Notes under the pieces: generated by a model
The model's input: only the letters and a program-made list of their open reading frames with translations
What the model was told of the DNA's origin: nothing
Database searches by the model: none
Assembly (NCBI GenBank): GCA_000725195.1
Contig: JAIL01000259.1
Location: 62,001-126,000 of the forward strand
DNA from: Snodgrassella alvi SCGC AB-598-O02
Lineage (GTDB): Bacteria > Pseudomonadota > Gammaproteobacteria > Burkholderiales > Neisseriaceae
Direction of reading: 5' to 3'
DNA: 64,000 nt
Translations under genes and position numbers: made by a program
Shown: positions 1 to 9,601 of the stretch, one piece after another
How the letters are laid out: each line of letters begins with the position of its first letter
Position numbering within the stretch: position 1 is the stretch's first letter

Positions 1-1131
1 TTTTAGCATTACCTCATAGATTACCGTTGGAGCGGTAGTAATGAGATCCATGTCAAATTCACGTTCCAGACGCTCCTGAACGATTTCCAAATGCAGTAAA
101 CCCAGAAAACCACAACGAAAACCAAATCCCAGCGCCTGAGAAACTTCTGGTTCAAACCTTAATGCGGCATCATTAAGCTGTAATTTTTCTAAGGCTTCAC
201 GTAAGGCTTCATAATCATGGCTTTCAACTGGATACAAACCAGCAAATACCTGTGGCTGAACTTCTTTAAAACCGGGTAATGCTTCTGCTGCTGGTTCACG
301 TACCAGTGTGATGGTATCGCCTACTTTAGCAGAACCGAGCTCTTTAATCCCGGTAATCAGAAAACCAACTTCCCCGGCTTTTAATTCTGATTTCTGAACT
401 GATTTCGGCGTAAACACACCCAGTTGTTCGACAAGGGTTTCAGCTCCGGTTGCCATAAAACGAACTTTGTCTTTCAGAGTAACTGTGCCATCAATCATCC
501 GAATCAGCATGACAACACCAACGTAGTTATCAAACCAAGAATCAATAATTAAAGCTTTTAAGGGTGTTTCAGCATTGCCGCTTGGAGGTGGAACTTTTTT
601 GACAATTTCCTCCAGAACATCTTCAACACCGACACCACTTTTAGCAGAACAGCGTACTGCATCAACTGCTTCAATACCAATAATGTCTTCAATTTCTTCG
701 ATTACCCGTTCTGGTTCAGCTGATGGTAAATCAATTTTGTTTAATACTGGAATCACCTCCACGCCCAGATCAATGGCGGTATAGCAGTTTGCAACTGTTT
801 GTGCTTCCACACCCTGTGAGGCATCAACAACCAGCAAGGCGCCTTCGCAAGCAGACAAAGAGCGTGAAACTTCATAAGAAAAATCAACATGGCCGGGGGT
901 ATCAATTAAATTAAGCTGATAAGTTTGTCCATCACGTGCTTTATAATTTAGCGCCGCAGTTTGAGCTTTAATCGTAATACCACGTTCTTTTTCAATCTCC
1001 ATGGAATCAAGCACCTGTGCACTCATTTCCCGGTTTTCTAATCCACCACAGTATTGAATAAATCGGTCAGCCAATGTCGACTTCCCATGGTCAATATGGG
1101 CGATAATAGAGAAATTGCGTATATTGTTCAT
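1..1131 (-). CDS. lepA: Elongation factor 4 (LepA), N-terminal part
   Basis: Translational GTPase that acts on the ribosome in the cytoplasm. The gene runs off the left edge, so only the first 377 codons are present (the family is usually about 600 residues). The start ATG is at 1131 and the protein opens [19 protein letters not shown], with the G1 P-loop AHIDHGKST that is typical of LepA. The last visible residues include [11 protein letters not shown], the conserved stretch in the middle of LepA. No stop interrupts the visible part. The following gene in the transcription direction (often lepB in proteobacteria) lies outside the window. Confidence 0.95.
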   Translation of the reverse strand, partial: MNNIRNFSIIAHIDHGKSTLADRFIQYCGGLENREMSAQVLDSMEIEKERGITIKAQTAALNYKARDGQTYQLNLIDTPGHVDFSYEVSRSLSACEGALLVVDASQGVEAQTVANCYTAIDLGVEVIPVLNKIDLPSAEPERVIEEIEDIIGIEAVDAVRCSAKSGVGVEDVLEEIVKKVPPPSGNAETPLKALIIDSWFDNYVGVVMLIRMIDGTVTLKDKVRFMATGAETLVEQLGVFTPKSVQKSELKAGEVGFLITGIKELGSAKVGDTITLVREPAAEALPGFKEVQPQVFAGLYPVESHDYEALREALEKLQLNDAALRFEPEVSQALGFGFRCGFLGLLHLEIVQERLEREFDMDLITTAPTVIYEVMLK

Positions 1132-1722
1132 GTAAGTCAAATATATAATATTATTTAGTCCGTCAGGCACTTTCTGGCATCCTCTGACCAGAAAGCATAA
1201 AAATAGTCCCTATTTTAGCGGAATGCGCACTTTTGCGCCGAAGAATTTATCATTTAGACAGAAACAATCTTAATTGATCTTCAGAATTACTACTATTTCT
1301 AAGAACTAAATCAACTAAGTCAATACTAATTTAACCTAAAGTCTAAACAATGCAATCGGTCAGAGATTTTTTTAAAAAATACTATTGAAATCAATATAAT
1401 TAAAAAGTCATTAATATAAATTTGGTAATTGAAAATATCGGTAATGAATTTTTAAAAGAGAAAAATTTATTTGTTATTAATGTATAAATTTATAAACTCT
1501 AATATACATAATAGCAAAGATATATTTAATTATTATGAGAACATTATGATATCGTACATTGCATTCATATTTATTAGATATTTAACTTATCCTCAACAAT
1601 CTTTTCATTATAATCTCTGTATGCAAAAAAATATGGCGCGTCCTGAAATTTCAAAACAAAATATTATTTTATTTAAGTAGCTGATTATTATTTGTAATAG
1701 TTTGAACGTGCGATAGCAGTAG
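1132..1722. other. AT-rich gap between divergent lepA and sanA
   Basis: This stretch separates two divergent genes and must carry both promoters. It is very AT-rich. A 69-codon plus-strand frame starting with TTG at 1471 has no ribosome site and no recognisable content, so it is not called. No repeat or RNA gene is seen. Confidence 0.6.
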
Positions 1723-1839
1723 ATGAAAACTCCCAAATTAAAATATGGTGTTAAATGGCTATCTGAACATAAATTCGTAAAAGAAGTTATAATTTTATTT
1801 TTTCAACCTGATCTGATAAGTCAAATACTAACTCTATGA
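1723..1839 (+). CDS. Possible small ORF overlapping the sanA start
   Basis: A 38-codon frame starts at ATG 1723 and ends at TGA 1837-1839, so its stop overlaps the sanA ATG in the form ATGA. That overlap is typical of translational coupling. The predicted peptide starts MKTPKLKYGVKWLSEHKF and has a hydrophobic C-terminal half. I see no strong Shine-Dalgarno sequence before it and do not recognise it. It could be chance or the remnant of a longer gene. Confidence 0.22.
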   Translation: MKTPKLKYGVKWLSEHKFVKEVIILFFQPDLISQILTL

Positions 1840-2507
1840 GCATATTGCCACTAAAAAAAAATCATAGCATCTTAATAGGCAGTATCTGTCTAATATTTAT
1901 CGCAACTTTCGCTGTTGCCTTTCCTTTGATCATGCATTTAGGCAAAGATAAAACCACTACCGATATTAATCAGATCAAAGCCCGACAGGTTGGTCTGGTA
2001 CTAGGAACATCCAGATATCTGCGTAATGGAGAGCTAAATCCTTTTTATCAACATCGCATTGAGGGAGCAATTAAACTTTATCAACAAGGTAAAGTTAAAC
2101 ATTTATTGTTAAGTGGTGATAATTCCAAAAAAGATTATAACGAACCCTTAGCTATGCAAACAGATTTATTGAAAGCAGGGATTCCAGCCGAGGCCATGAC
2201 GCTGGATTATGCTGGTTTACGTACTCTAGATTCAATTGCACGTGCTAAGCAGATATTTAAACTACAAGAATTCACTATTATCACGCAACAATTTCATTGT
2301 GAGCGTGCCGTATTCATTGCCAATAAATATGACTTAAATACGCAGTGTTTTGCTGTACCTTCTGCTACCGGTATGAACCATGCAAAAGTAATGACCAGAG
2401 AGTTTTTAGCTAGAATAAAATCAATTATTGATTTGTATATTATCAATAAACAACCAAAATATACCGGTCAGCCTGAACCAATACAATTAGATCAAAATGA
2501 GAAATAA
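1836..2507 (+). CDS. SanA/ElyC/YdcF-family (DUF218) membrane-anchored protein
   Basis: Inner-membrane protein with a DUF218 domain, 223 residues. Residues about 12-33 form one membrane segment; the rest is predicted to face the periplasm. Family hallmarks are visible: GLVLGTS near residue 53, a LLLSGD motif near 90, LDSIARA near 130, and the ITQQFHCERA segment near 148 that corresponds to the family's 'TSxxHxxRA' block. E. coli SanA and ElyC affect envelope integrity, vancomycin sensitivity and peptidoglycan or lipid-carrier metabolism. The exact reaction is not known, so only an envelope role is inferred. The gene stands alone. Confidence 0.85.
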   Translation: MSILPLKKNHSILIGSICLIFIATFAVAFPLIMHLGKDKTTTDINQIKARQVGLVLGTSRYLRNGELNPFYQHRIEGAIKLYQQGKVKHLLLSGDNSKKDYNEPLAMQTDLLKAGIPAEAMTLDYAGLRTLDSIARAKQIFKLQEFTIITQQFHCERAVFIANKYDLNTQCFAVPSATGMNHAKVMTREFLARIKSIIDLYIINKQPKYTGQPEPIQLDQNEK

Positions 2508-2905
2508 ATCCGTGAGCAGACAAATTGGAGCGTATTGATAATGAATAGATATACTGTGAGTATATCAATTTAATACTCAGGAAATTATCGCTCTTGTGTC
2601 ATTTGTCTGAATTATTAATAAGTTTGGCAGAAAATTAACCAGTTATTTTATAAGTCATCTTATCTATCTCAAGATTCTTGTTTTATTGACGTACCATTCC
2701 TGACCAGAACAATAATTTATAAATGAAGAGCAAATTTCACTAGTATTTAGGCTAAGTTTTGCTCTTTTTTTATACCAGATTTGACCAAAATTAAGCTTTC
2801 AACAACTTTCTGGTTAATCTTCTGTCAGAAGATTATAATAAATTGATACAAATATTGATCGTTAAATCACATACGCACATCCTTAATTAACAGGAAATTT
2901 TTTGC
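2508..2905 (+). other. Intergenic region downstream of sanA
   Basis: No gene is seen. It contains a small hairpin (ATATACT-GTG-AGTATAT near 2550) and a terminator-like stem at 2727-2771. The promoter of the carboxypeptidase gene must lie in its right half. Confidence 0.5.
2727..2771 (+). terminator. Probable rho-independent terminator
   Basis: AGAGCAAA pairs with TTTGCTCT across a loop of roughly 20 bases, followed by a run of T. It lies 220 bases beyond sanA and before the next plus-strand gene. The large loop lowers confidence. Confidence 0.5.
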
Positions 2906-4036
2906 ATGCTTAAAATTAGTACTCAGTTTGATGGTGGTAACATTGAAATTGTCGATATCAGCAATCCTACCAATATTCAGTTAAAGTTACCTAAAGACAA
3001 TGCTGCTGAATTTCGTCAATGGTTTTATTTCAGAGTTCAGGGCGTAGCATATCAAAATTTAGGAATCAATTTTATTAATGTTAAAGAATCTGCCTATCCT
3101 GAAGGTTGGGAAGATTATGCTGCAATGTGTTCCTATGATCGCCTAAACTGGTTTCGGGTGCCGACCAGATACGAAAATGGTATTTTGTCTGTTAATCATA
3201 CCCCACTGGCAAATAGCGTTTATTATGCCTACTTTGAACCCTACTCTTATGAACAACATCTGAATTTATTAGGCAATTCACAAAGTAGTGGTTTATGTCA
3301 GATTGATGATTTGGGCAGTACTTTACAGGGACGCGATATCAATTTGCTGACGATAGGTAATCAGGCTGCCAGTGATCTGAAAATCTGGATTATTGCACGA
3401 CAGCATCCGGGAGAAACCATGGCGGAATGGTTTGTAGAAGGTTTGCTGGGACGTCTATTGGATGATCAAGATCCTACTTCTCGAGCTTTACTGGATTGCG
3501 CCACATTTTATATTGTTCCTAATATGAATCCGGATGGATCTTTTCTAGGAAATTTACGCACTAATGCCGCTGGTGCAAATCTAAACCGTGAATGGCTTGA
3601 TCCAAGCTTAGAGCGCAGTCCCGAAGTCTATTATGTGCGTGAAAAAATGCAGGAAACGGGTGTGGATCTGTTTTTAGATATTCATGGTGATGAATCTATT
3701 CCCTATGTCTTTTTATCTGGTAACGAAGGTATACCCTCCTTTAATACGCGTCTTGCGCAGTTGCAGCAACAATTTGTACGAGCATTTTTGGCTGCCAGTC
3801 CTGATTTTCAGAACAAATATGGTTATGAAAAGGATGAACCCGGTCAAGCTGATTTATCTATTGCTACTGCATATGTAGGCGAGACATTTAATTGTCTGGC
3901 TTACACTCTGGAAATGCCATTCAAGGATAACCACCAATGGCCAGACGATGACTATGGCTGGAATGGTCAACGTTCACTTCGATTAGGTGAAGCGATACTT
4001 AGTCCGATTTATGCCATGGTTGATCTTCTTCGTTAA
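2906..4036 (+). CDS. M14-family zinc carboxypeptidase (cytosolic type)
   Basis: Metallocarboxypeptidase of the M14 family, 376 residues, expected to remove C-terminal residues from peptides. An N-terminal beta-rich domain (about 1-130), found in the bacterial cytosolic M14 subgroup, precedes the peptidase domain. The zinc ligands can be read directly: H167 and E170 in RQHPGETMAEW, and H260 in DIHGDE. The general base is E336 in YTLEMPF. There is no signal peptide, so it is probably cytoplasmic. Peptide substrates are unknown; turnover of peptides or cell-wall fragments is a guess. Start chosen at ATG 2906 behind AACAGGAAA. Confidence 0.88.
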   Translation: MLKISTQFDGGNIEIVDISNPTNIQLKLPKDNAAEFRQWFYFRVQGVAYQNLGINFINVKESAYPEGWEDYAAMCSYDRLNWFRVPTRYENGILSVNHTPLANSVYYAYFEPYSYEQHLNLLGNSQSSGLCQIDDLGSTLQGRDINLLTIGNQAASDLKIWIIARQHPGETMAEWFVEGLLGRLLDDQDPTSRALLDCATFYIVPNMNPDGSFLGNLRTNAAGANLNREWLDPSLERSPEVYYVREKMQETGVDLFLDIHGDESIPYVFLSGNEGIPSFNTRLAQLQQQFVRAFLAASPDFQNKYGYEKDEPGQADLSIATAYVGETFNCLAYTLEMPFKDNHQWPDDDYGWNGQRSLRLGEAILSPIYAMVDLLR

Positions 4037-4048
4037 TTTTCACCAAAT

Positions 4049-4094
4049 AAAGCTGCTTAATTTGTATACCAATAATAATTAAGTGGCTTTTTTA
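4049..4094 (+). terminator. Rho-independent terminator after the carboxypeptidase gene
   Basis: AAAGCTGCTTAATT pairs with AATTAAGTGGCTTT (one mismatch and one G-U), followed by a T run. It lies 12 bases after the stop codon. Confidence 0.75.
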
Positions 4095-4191
4095 TTGAGG
4101 CAATAATAAAAAATTACCTTTTAAAACAGTAATCAACAATTTTTTTTTCTATTATCCCAGTTACCTATTACAACACAACTGAGGAAAAAGC

Positions 4192-5265
4192 ATGAAAAAA
4201 AATATTTTTATCTGTGGTCTTATTGGTGCATTAGCACTATCTGCCTGCTCTAAAACCAAAGAGGAAAAAGGAACTGAACCACTGAGTTGCGATAACCCTC
4301 AGTTAAGCAGTGAGATACATAAAAGCCTGCAGTCAGCTATTAGTTCTGATGTTCATCAATTTGTACAACGTGACGGTCGTCATATTATAGATATTGATAA
4401 AGTGCTAGCAGCAGCTAATGAGTTAAATGTATCTTTTTCTAAAGTAGAATTAAGCAAAGACAGCAATAACAAATCAATCTGTAACAGTCAACTGAACATC
4501 ACAGTACCTGCATCAGTTTGGCAGCAAACACAAACTTATGCACCTTTAGTTATCGGTAAAACCAATTTTGCTGATCATATTAAGCAGCAGTTAGAAAGCA
4601 GTGGTTTTACTTTAAATGACAACGTTTTTAGTAAATCATTTCAGTACACCCCACTGGGAAGTTCTATTAAAGCCGGCTCAGCAACTAACCCTTCGACTAC
4701 ATTAGGTTCTGAATATGACAAATCAAGTATTCAGAATGTGGCGGTAACTATCGGTAATGCTTTATTGGGTTATGGTGTTAAAGATAAAGTAAGTATCGGC
4801 GGCCACAATTATAACCGTGATGATGCAGTCAAACTGGTAAATAATCAGCATGCTCAAGTTCAACCAGAAAATCACTTGAGTCAAGATGCCCAAACCGCAA
4901 GTGCCATTTTAAATGGTAAACCGGTAATTGTTCCAGTACCAGTACCTCAACCTAATGATACTAATGTAAAGTCATCAGCTAACAATGTCGATAACGATGT
5001 CAGCGAACATGTTTTGCAGCAAGCGCGTGATAATAATGTTAATGCTAACAATGTTATTAATCGTCTATGGGTTAATATGGATGACACTGTACGCAAAACC
5101 TTACGCCCGGAAGAAAATAAATGGATAGCCCAAAAGCTTAGCCAATGTCAGGCTCAGGCAGCAAATGCAAAAAATTCTGCTCAGGCTGAATATATTCGTC
5201 TACAATGTGATACCAAAATGACTAATGATCGCATTAAATATTTAAATGGTTATAGCTTGCATTAA
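4192..5265 (+). CDS. Lipoprotein with LprI/DUF1311-like C-terminus
   Basis: Secreted lipoprotein of 357 residues. It has a clear type II signal: positive start, hydrophobic stretch, lipobox LSAC with the lipidated cysteine at residue 19. The middle (about 80-250) is rich in Asn, Gln and Ser with no motif I recognise. The last 75 residues contain a Trp-Val-Asn ... Arg-Pro-Glu ... Lys-Trp pattern and two cysteines (SQCQAQ and LQCDT), resembling the DUF1311/LprI lysozyme-inhibitor family. If right, it would help protect the envelope from lysozyme; this is inference from a weak match. The ATG at 4192 follows GAGGAAAAAGC, a good ribosome site. Confidence 0.7.
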   Translation: MKKNIFICGLIGALALSACSKTKEEKGTEPLSCDNPQLSSEIHKSLQSAISSDVHQFVQRDGRHIIDIDKVLAAANELNVSFSKVELSKDSNNKSICNSQLNITVPASVWQQTQTYAPLVIGKTNFADHIKQQLESSGFTLNDNVFSKSFQYTPLGSSIKAGSATNPSTTLGSEYDKSSIQNVAVTIGNALLGYGVKDKVSIGGHNYNRDDAVKLVNNQHAQVQPENHLSQDAQTASAILNGKPVIVPVPVPQPNDTNVKSSANNVDNDVSEHVLQQARDNNVNANNVINRLWVNMDDTVRKTLRPEENKWIAQKLSQCQAQAANAKNSAQAEYIRLQCDTKMTNDRIKYLNGYSLH

Positions 5266-5278
5266 TTAAGCTTTAAAG

Positions 5279-5313
5279 AATGCAGACAGAACACTTCATT
5301 CTGTCTGCATTTT
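5279..5313 (+). terminator. Strong rho-independent terminator
   Basis: A perfect 13-bp stem, AATGCAGACAGAA with TTCTGTCTGCATT, around a 7-base loop and followed by TTG. It ends the lipoprotein transcript before dinB. Confidence 0.85.
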
Positions 5314-5345
5314 GTTGCTGTTAAATCAGGCTATCCTTACCCATT

Positions 5346-6416
5346 ATGTTGCCACGAAAAATAATACATATTGACATGGATGCTTTTTATGCATCAGTAG
5401 AGCTGCTTAATCGCCCTGATTTGAAAGATAAGCCAGTAGTTGTAGCCGGTAGCAGATCAAGGTCGGTGATTTGTGCTGCTTCGTATATCGCCCGTCAATA
5501 TGGATTACATTCAGCCATGTCCGTAGCTAAAGCAAAAATATTGTGCCCACAGGCAGTCTATATACCTCCCGACTTTAATAAATACCGTAAATTTTCAGCA
5601 CAAATTCATTCGATATTTAGTCGTTATACTCAGCTTATTGAACCGGTGGCATTGGATGAGGCTTATTTGGACGTTACTAACTATAATGGAGCTTTGATTT
5701 ACGCACGTGACATAGCTCGCGAAATTCGCCAAACCATTCAGGCTGAAACGGGCTTAACAGCCTCTGCCGGTATTGCTCCCAATAAATTTCTCGCAAAAAT
5801 TGCATCGGACTGGCACAAACCTAATGGTCAGTTTGTGATTGCACCGTCACAAGTGACTCAATTCTTACAGCAATTACCAGTTGGGAAAATACCGGGGGTT
5901 GGTAAGGTAACCGAACAAAAATTACATGCTTTGGGCTGGCATACAGTTGGTGACCTTAGTCAAGTCCAGTTACCTATTCTGATTCATTATTTTGGGCGCT
6001 GGGGGTATCGACTTTTTGAATTAGCACATGGGCGTGATGACCGTGAAGTTATACCGAGCAGAATTCGACAGCAAATCTCCACTGAGATCACTCTAGAAGA
6101 AAATAAAAATTTAAGCAATATAGCTACTCATTTACCTGAGCTTGCTCAGTCACTTTATCTGATCATGCAACAAAAACAATTATTGGGTAAGTGCATTACG
6201 CTTAAATTAAAAAATTCTCATTTTCAAACTTATACCCGCTCTCAAACATTTTCATCACCCATTCCGAATAAGGAAATTTTACTGGCAAGCGCAATCAAAT
6301 TGATAAATCGTATGCCTGATGATTCAAATCAACAATATCGTTTAATTGGATTGGGTATCAGTCATTTTGATCAACATGCTAACCAAACTGAATTATTATT
6401 TGAAAAACTACAGTAG
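5346..6416 (+). CDS. dinB: DNA polymerase IV
   Basis: Y-family translesion DNA polymerase, 356 residues, as usual for DinB. The first metal ligand is D10 in HIDMDAFYASVE and the second acidic pair lies in LDEAYLDVT near residues 103-110. Palm and fingers, the helix-hairpin-helix thumb (VGKIPGVGKVTEQKL near 185) and the C-terminal little-finger domain are all present. The C-terminus has a QTELLF segment suited to clamp binding. No LexA box is evident in the short upstream gap, so SOS control cannot be shown. The gene stands alone after a strong terminator. Confidence 0.96.
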   Translation: MLPRKIIHIDMDAFYASVELLNRPDLKDKPVVVAGSRSRSVICAASYIARQYGLHSAMSVAKAKILCPQAVYIPPDFNKYRKFSAQIHSIFSRYTQLIEPVALDEAYLDVTNYNGALIYARDIAREIRQTIQAETGLTASAGIAPNKFLAKIASDWHKPNGQFVIAPSQVTQFLQQLPVGKIPGVGKVTEQKLHALGWHTVGDLSQVQLPILIHYFGRWGYRLFELAHGRDDREVIPSRIRQQISTEITLEENKNLSNIATHLPELAQSLYLIMQQKQLLGKCITLKLKNSHFQTYTRSQTFSSPIPNKEILLASAIKLINRMPDDSNQQYRLIGLGISHFDQHANQTELLFEKLQ

Positions 6417-7144
6417 CAAAAATGTCATTTTTGATTCACACAAGTTAAACTCTTTGATCCAATTACTTATTTCATTATTAGTTTGGACGATTTACTTTCA
6501 CATTAGTCGGATTTAAATTATAAAATTTAATCGTGTGCTGCCCAAGCATCCGTTCGTAATTTAGCTATTTTAGTTATTTGTTCTAAAGTATCTTGACCAC
6601 ATAAAGCTGTTTCAATCTGGTAGTCATCTAAAACTCATCCTAATTTTAAAAATGTTGCTTGAATAGTAATTCAATTTATTTAGATAACGAATCAATAGTT
6701 CTATATGATTAACGGCCAGCTGATAATTATAACGTGATAACAGGAATAACCCGCGCTACTATCAAATTTTAAAACCTTGCAATATAGACTGAACGAGATA
6801 CACCAATCTTTTTAAAAGAATCTCGCATTTTTAATTTTGATAGTTTATGTCCTATAAGCACAAAAATCTATCTAAAAAGCTAGGAATTGGCTGCTTTTTT
6901 TAATTTATCCCATCACTTTCAGAGTTAAACGAATGAGATTAACTTTCATTTACTAATATAATTTTATATATTAATAATTATTTAACTAAATCAAACTCCG
7001 ATTATGAAAATGAACAAAATCAATATAAGTTATGTAGTCATTTATTATGCATTTGCAAGAATCAATCTCCAGATTAGATTTTAATCAATATATATAATGT
7101 AATTAAATGCGATACTTCTTTTGCTACATATGAGGTAATTTGAG
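6417..7144. other. Gap between dinB and the tandem array, with a decayed-gene trace
   Basis: No intact gene. Minus-strand reading shows two short coding-like stretches (see 6527-6670; also a frame near 6775-6865 encoding MRDSFKKIGVSRSVYIARF then a stop). The right end holds the 5' region of the first tandem paralog, which differs from the spacers of the other three copies. Confidence 0.5.
6527..6670 (-). pseudogene. Remnant of an unidentified gene
   Basis: On the minus strand an open frame ends LRTDAWAAHD then a stop at 6527-6529. Reading back, about 34 codons of ordinary composition (containing QIETALCGQDTLEQITKIAK) are followed by an in-frame TGA at 6635-6637, and the same frame continues open for about 11 codons further. 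This looks like the 3' end of a gene broken by stops. I do not recognise the family. Confidence 0.3.
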
Positions 7145-7894
7145 ATGATATATATTAAACTATTTAAAGTAAATATACTATTATTATCTATTTTATTGAC
7201 AATTCAACCTATTGCTCATGCTAATAATGAAGCAATAACAATGAATAAAGAAAAGATATTAAAAGAAATTAATGCGAATTATACAGACTGGGATATAAAT
7301 CATTATATTAAGTTAGATAATGATTTAAAATTTTTATCTGTATTTGAGGAAGAGAATAAGCAAGCTAAAGATACTGTAAACCAACTACAAATAATTTCAC
7401 TATTGGAAAAGACATTAAAAAAAATTAATGTTAAGCTAAAGCCAACTAATACTAGTTTAAAGCTTGAATACAAAAGGTCTTTTCAATTTAATTTATGGGG
7501 TAATAATAATCGCTCAAATCTTCTTACTCCCACTACTCACGTATATAAAATTATTTTAGCAAATGATGGAAATCAAATACTAGGTGATGCCAATATTGCC
7601 ATTACCATCAGTCAATTAGAAGATATAAAACAGGCTTATTTACAAACTCAACATCGTTTAATTTTTTATTTTGACTTTGGATATTCTTCTCCAAGAATTC
7701 ATTACGAAAAAATGGACAATCTTGGAACCTATGCTGCTAAGGATATTGTAAAAGATGGGGATTTTATGTGGATTTATAAAAATATGATGGTACAAATATT
7801 TGATAATAATATACAAGAATTATCTTTAAAAATTGCTAATATGTTTCAAGAAGAAGTAGAACAAGAATCAAAAAGGCTACATAAGATTCCATAA
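7145..7894 (+). CDS. Secreted protein of unknown function, tandem copy 1
   Basis: First of four tandem paralogs, 249 residues. It has a Sec signal peptide (Lys-containing start, hydrophobic core, cleavage after AHA near residue 26), so the mature protein should be periplasmic or secreted; there is no lipobox cysteine. I do not recognise the family. The first roughly 75 residues are almost identical in all four copies; residues about 95-130 vary in sequence and length; the C-terminal part has conserved blocks (NLGTYAAKDI, GDFMWIYKNMMVQ, LSLKIANMFQ). In its central insert this copy most resembles copy 4. Its upstream DNA is unique, with GAGGTAATTTGAG before the ATG, so it may carry the array's original promoter. 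Confidence 0.8.
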   Translation: MIYIKLFKVNILLLSILLTIQPIAHANNEAITMNKEKILKEINANYTDWDINHYIKLDNDLKFLSVFEEENKQAKDTVNQLQIISLLEKTLKKINVKLKPTNTSLKLEYKRSFQFNLWGNNNRSNLLTPTTHVYKIILANDGNQILGDANIAITISQLEDIKQAYLQTQHRLIFYFDFGYSSPRIHYEKMDNLGTYAAKDIVKDGDFMWIYKNMMVQIFDNNIQELSLKIANMFQEEVEQESKRLHKIP

Positions 7895-7991
7895 ATAGGT
7901 TGAAAAAGGCAAAAAATACCATAGCTTTCTATTATTATTAAAAATTTTAAATAGCACTTAACGCTATCATAAATTCAGCACTTTTCTGCTT

Positions 7992-8007
7992 AATTTTAAT
8001 TAAAATT
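7992..8007. promoter_or_regulatory. 16-bp palindrome upstream of copy 2
   Basis: AATTTTAATTAAAATT is a perfect palindrome 24 bases before the copy 2 start. It recurs at the same place before copies 3 (8842-8857) and 4 (9700-9715) but not before copy 1. It is part of the duplicated spacer and could be an operator or promoter element; its simple AT composition means chance is possible. Confidence 0.35.
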
Positions 8008-8031
8008 CAATTATATCAAAGGTGATTCTCA

Positions 8032-8751
8032 ATGAATTACATCAAACTATTTAAAGTAAATATACTATTATTATCTATTTTATTGACAATTCAACCTATT
8101 GCTCATGCTAATAATGAAGCAATAACAATGAATAAAGAAAAGATATTAAAAGAAATTAATGCGAATTATACAGACTGGGATATAAATCATTATATTAAGT
8201 TAGATAATGATTTAAAATTTATATCTGTATTTGAGGAAGAAAGTAAGCAAGTTAATTATACTGTTAACCAACAACAAATAATTTCAATATTAGAAAAGAC
8301 ATTAAAAAAAATTAACGTTGGACTAAAGCTTAAATACGTTAGCTCTTTTCAACTTAATATATCAGATAATAATCATTCCATTACCCCTACTACTGAAATA
8401 TATAATATAATTTTAACAAATGATGAAAATCAAATATTAGGGAAAACTTTTATTACAATTACCATAAGTCAGTCACAAGATATAAAACAGGCCTATTTAC
8501 AAACGCAACAACGTTTAATTTTTTATTTTGACTATGGATATTCTTCTAATTTTATCCATTTCGAAAAAATGGACAATCTTGGAACCTATGCTGCTAAGGA
8601 TATTATAAGAAAAGGGGATTTTATGTGGATTTATAAAAATATGATGGTACAAATATCGCGTAATAGTATGCCAGAATTATCCTTAAAAATTGCTAATATG
8701 TTTCAAAAAGAAATAGAACATGAATTAAAAAGGCTACATAAGATTCCATAA
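8032..8751 (+). CDS. Secreted protein of unknown function, tandem copy 2
   Basis: Second paralog, 239 residues. It has the same Sec signal peptide with cleavage after AHA and the same near-identical N-terminal region; the centre (about residues 85-125) is shorter than in copies 1 and 4 and diverged. The ATG follows AAAGGTGATTCTC, a good ribosome site also used by copies 3 and 4. A 137-base spacer separates it from copy 1; this spacer is repeated after copies 2 and 3. It has its own ribosome site and possibly its own promoter in the spacer. Function unknown. Confidence 0.8.
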   Translation: MNYIKLFKVNILLLSILLTIQPIAHANNEAITMNKEKILKEINANYTDWDINHYIKLDNDLKFISVFEEESKQVNYTVNQQQIISILEKTLKKINVGLKLKYVSSFQLNISDNNHSITPTTEIYNIILTNDENQILGKTFITITISQSQDIKQAYLQTQQRLIFYFDYGYSSNFIHFEKMDNLGTYAAKDIIRKGDFMWIYKNMMVQISRNSMPELSLKIANMFQKEIEHELKRLHKIP

Positions 8752-8881
8752 ATAAGAGCAAAAAATACGATAGTTTTCTATTTATTATTCAAAATTTTAA
8801 ATAGTATGTAACACTATCATAAATTCAGCACTTTTCTGCTTAATTTTAATTAAAATTCAATTATATCAAAGGTGATTCTCA

Positions 8882-9601
8882 ATGAATTACATCAAACTAT
8901 TTAAAGTAAATATACTATTATTATCTATTTTATTGACAATTCAACCTATTGCTCATGCTAATAATGAAGCAATAACAATGAATAAAGAAAAGATATTAAA
9001 AGAAATTAATGCCAATTATTCAGACTGGGATATAAATCATTATATTAAATTAGATAATGATTTAAAATTCATATCTGTATTTGAGGAAGAGAATAAGCAA
9101 GCTAAAGATACTGTTAACCAACTACAAATAGTTTCAATATTAGAAAAGACATTGAAAAAAATTAATATAGCATTGAAACTTAAACACGAAATATCTTTTC
9201 GTGGCACATTTTTTTATAATTCTTATTCTAATAATCCGACGACTGAAGTATATAAGATCATTTTAACAGCTGATGGAAATCAAATACTAGGTAAAGCTGA
9301 TATTGCGATTACCATCAGTCAGTTACAAGATATAAAACAGGCGCATTTACAAACGCAACAACGTTTTATTTATTTTTTCAATGCTAGTTATTCTTCTCCT
9401 TCTTGTCATTTCGAAAAAATAGACAATTTAGGAACCTATGCTGCTAAGGATATTATAAAAAAAGGGGATTTTATGTGGATTTATAAAAATATGATGGTAC
9501 AAGTATATAATAACACTATGCCGGATTTATCATTAAAAATTGCTAATATGTTTCAAAAAGAAGTAGAACATGAATTAAAAAGGCTACATAAGTTTTCATG
9601 A
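8882..9601 (+). CDS. Secreted protein of unknown function, tandem copy 3
   Basis: Third paralog, 239 residues, with the shared Sec signal peptide and N-terminal region. Its central segment (SFRGTFFYNSYSNN) and the IYFFNASYSSPSCHFEK stretch are the most divergent of the four, and it is the only copy with a cysteine in that loop. The C-terminal conserved blocks are kept. The 130-base spacer before it is nearly the same as that before copies 2 and 4. Function unknown. Confidence 0.8.
   Translation: MNYIKLFKVNILLLSILLTIQPIAHANNEAITMNKEKILKEINANYSDWDINHYIKLDNDLKFISVFEEENKQAKDTVNQLQIVSILEKTLKKINIALKLKHEISFRGTFFYNSYSNNPTTEVYKIILTADGNQILGKADIAITISQLQDIKQAHLQTQQRFIYFFNASYSSPSCHFEKIDNLGTYAAKDIIKKGDFMWIYKNMMVQVYNNTMPDLSLKIANMFQKEVEHELKRLHKFS

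Noticed and set aside
1471..1680. 69-codon plus-strand frame upstream of sanA
   Set aside because: TTG start, no ribosome site, composition of AT-rich spacer, no recognisable content.
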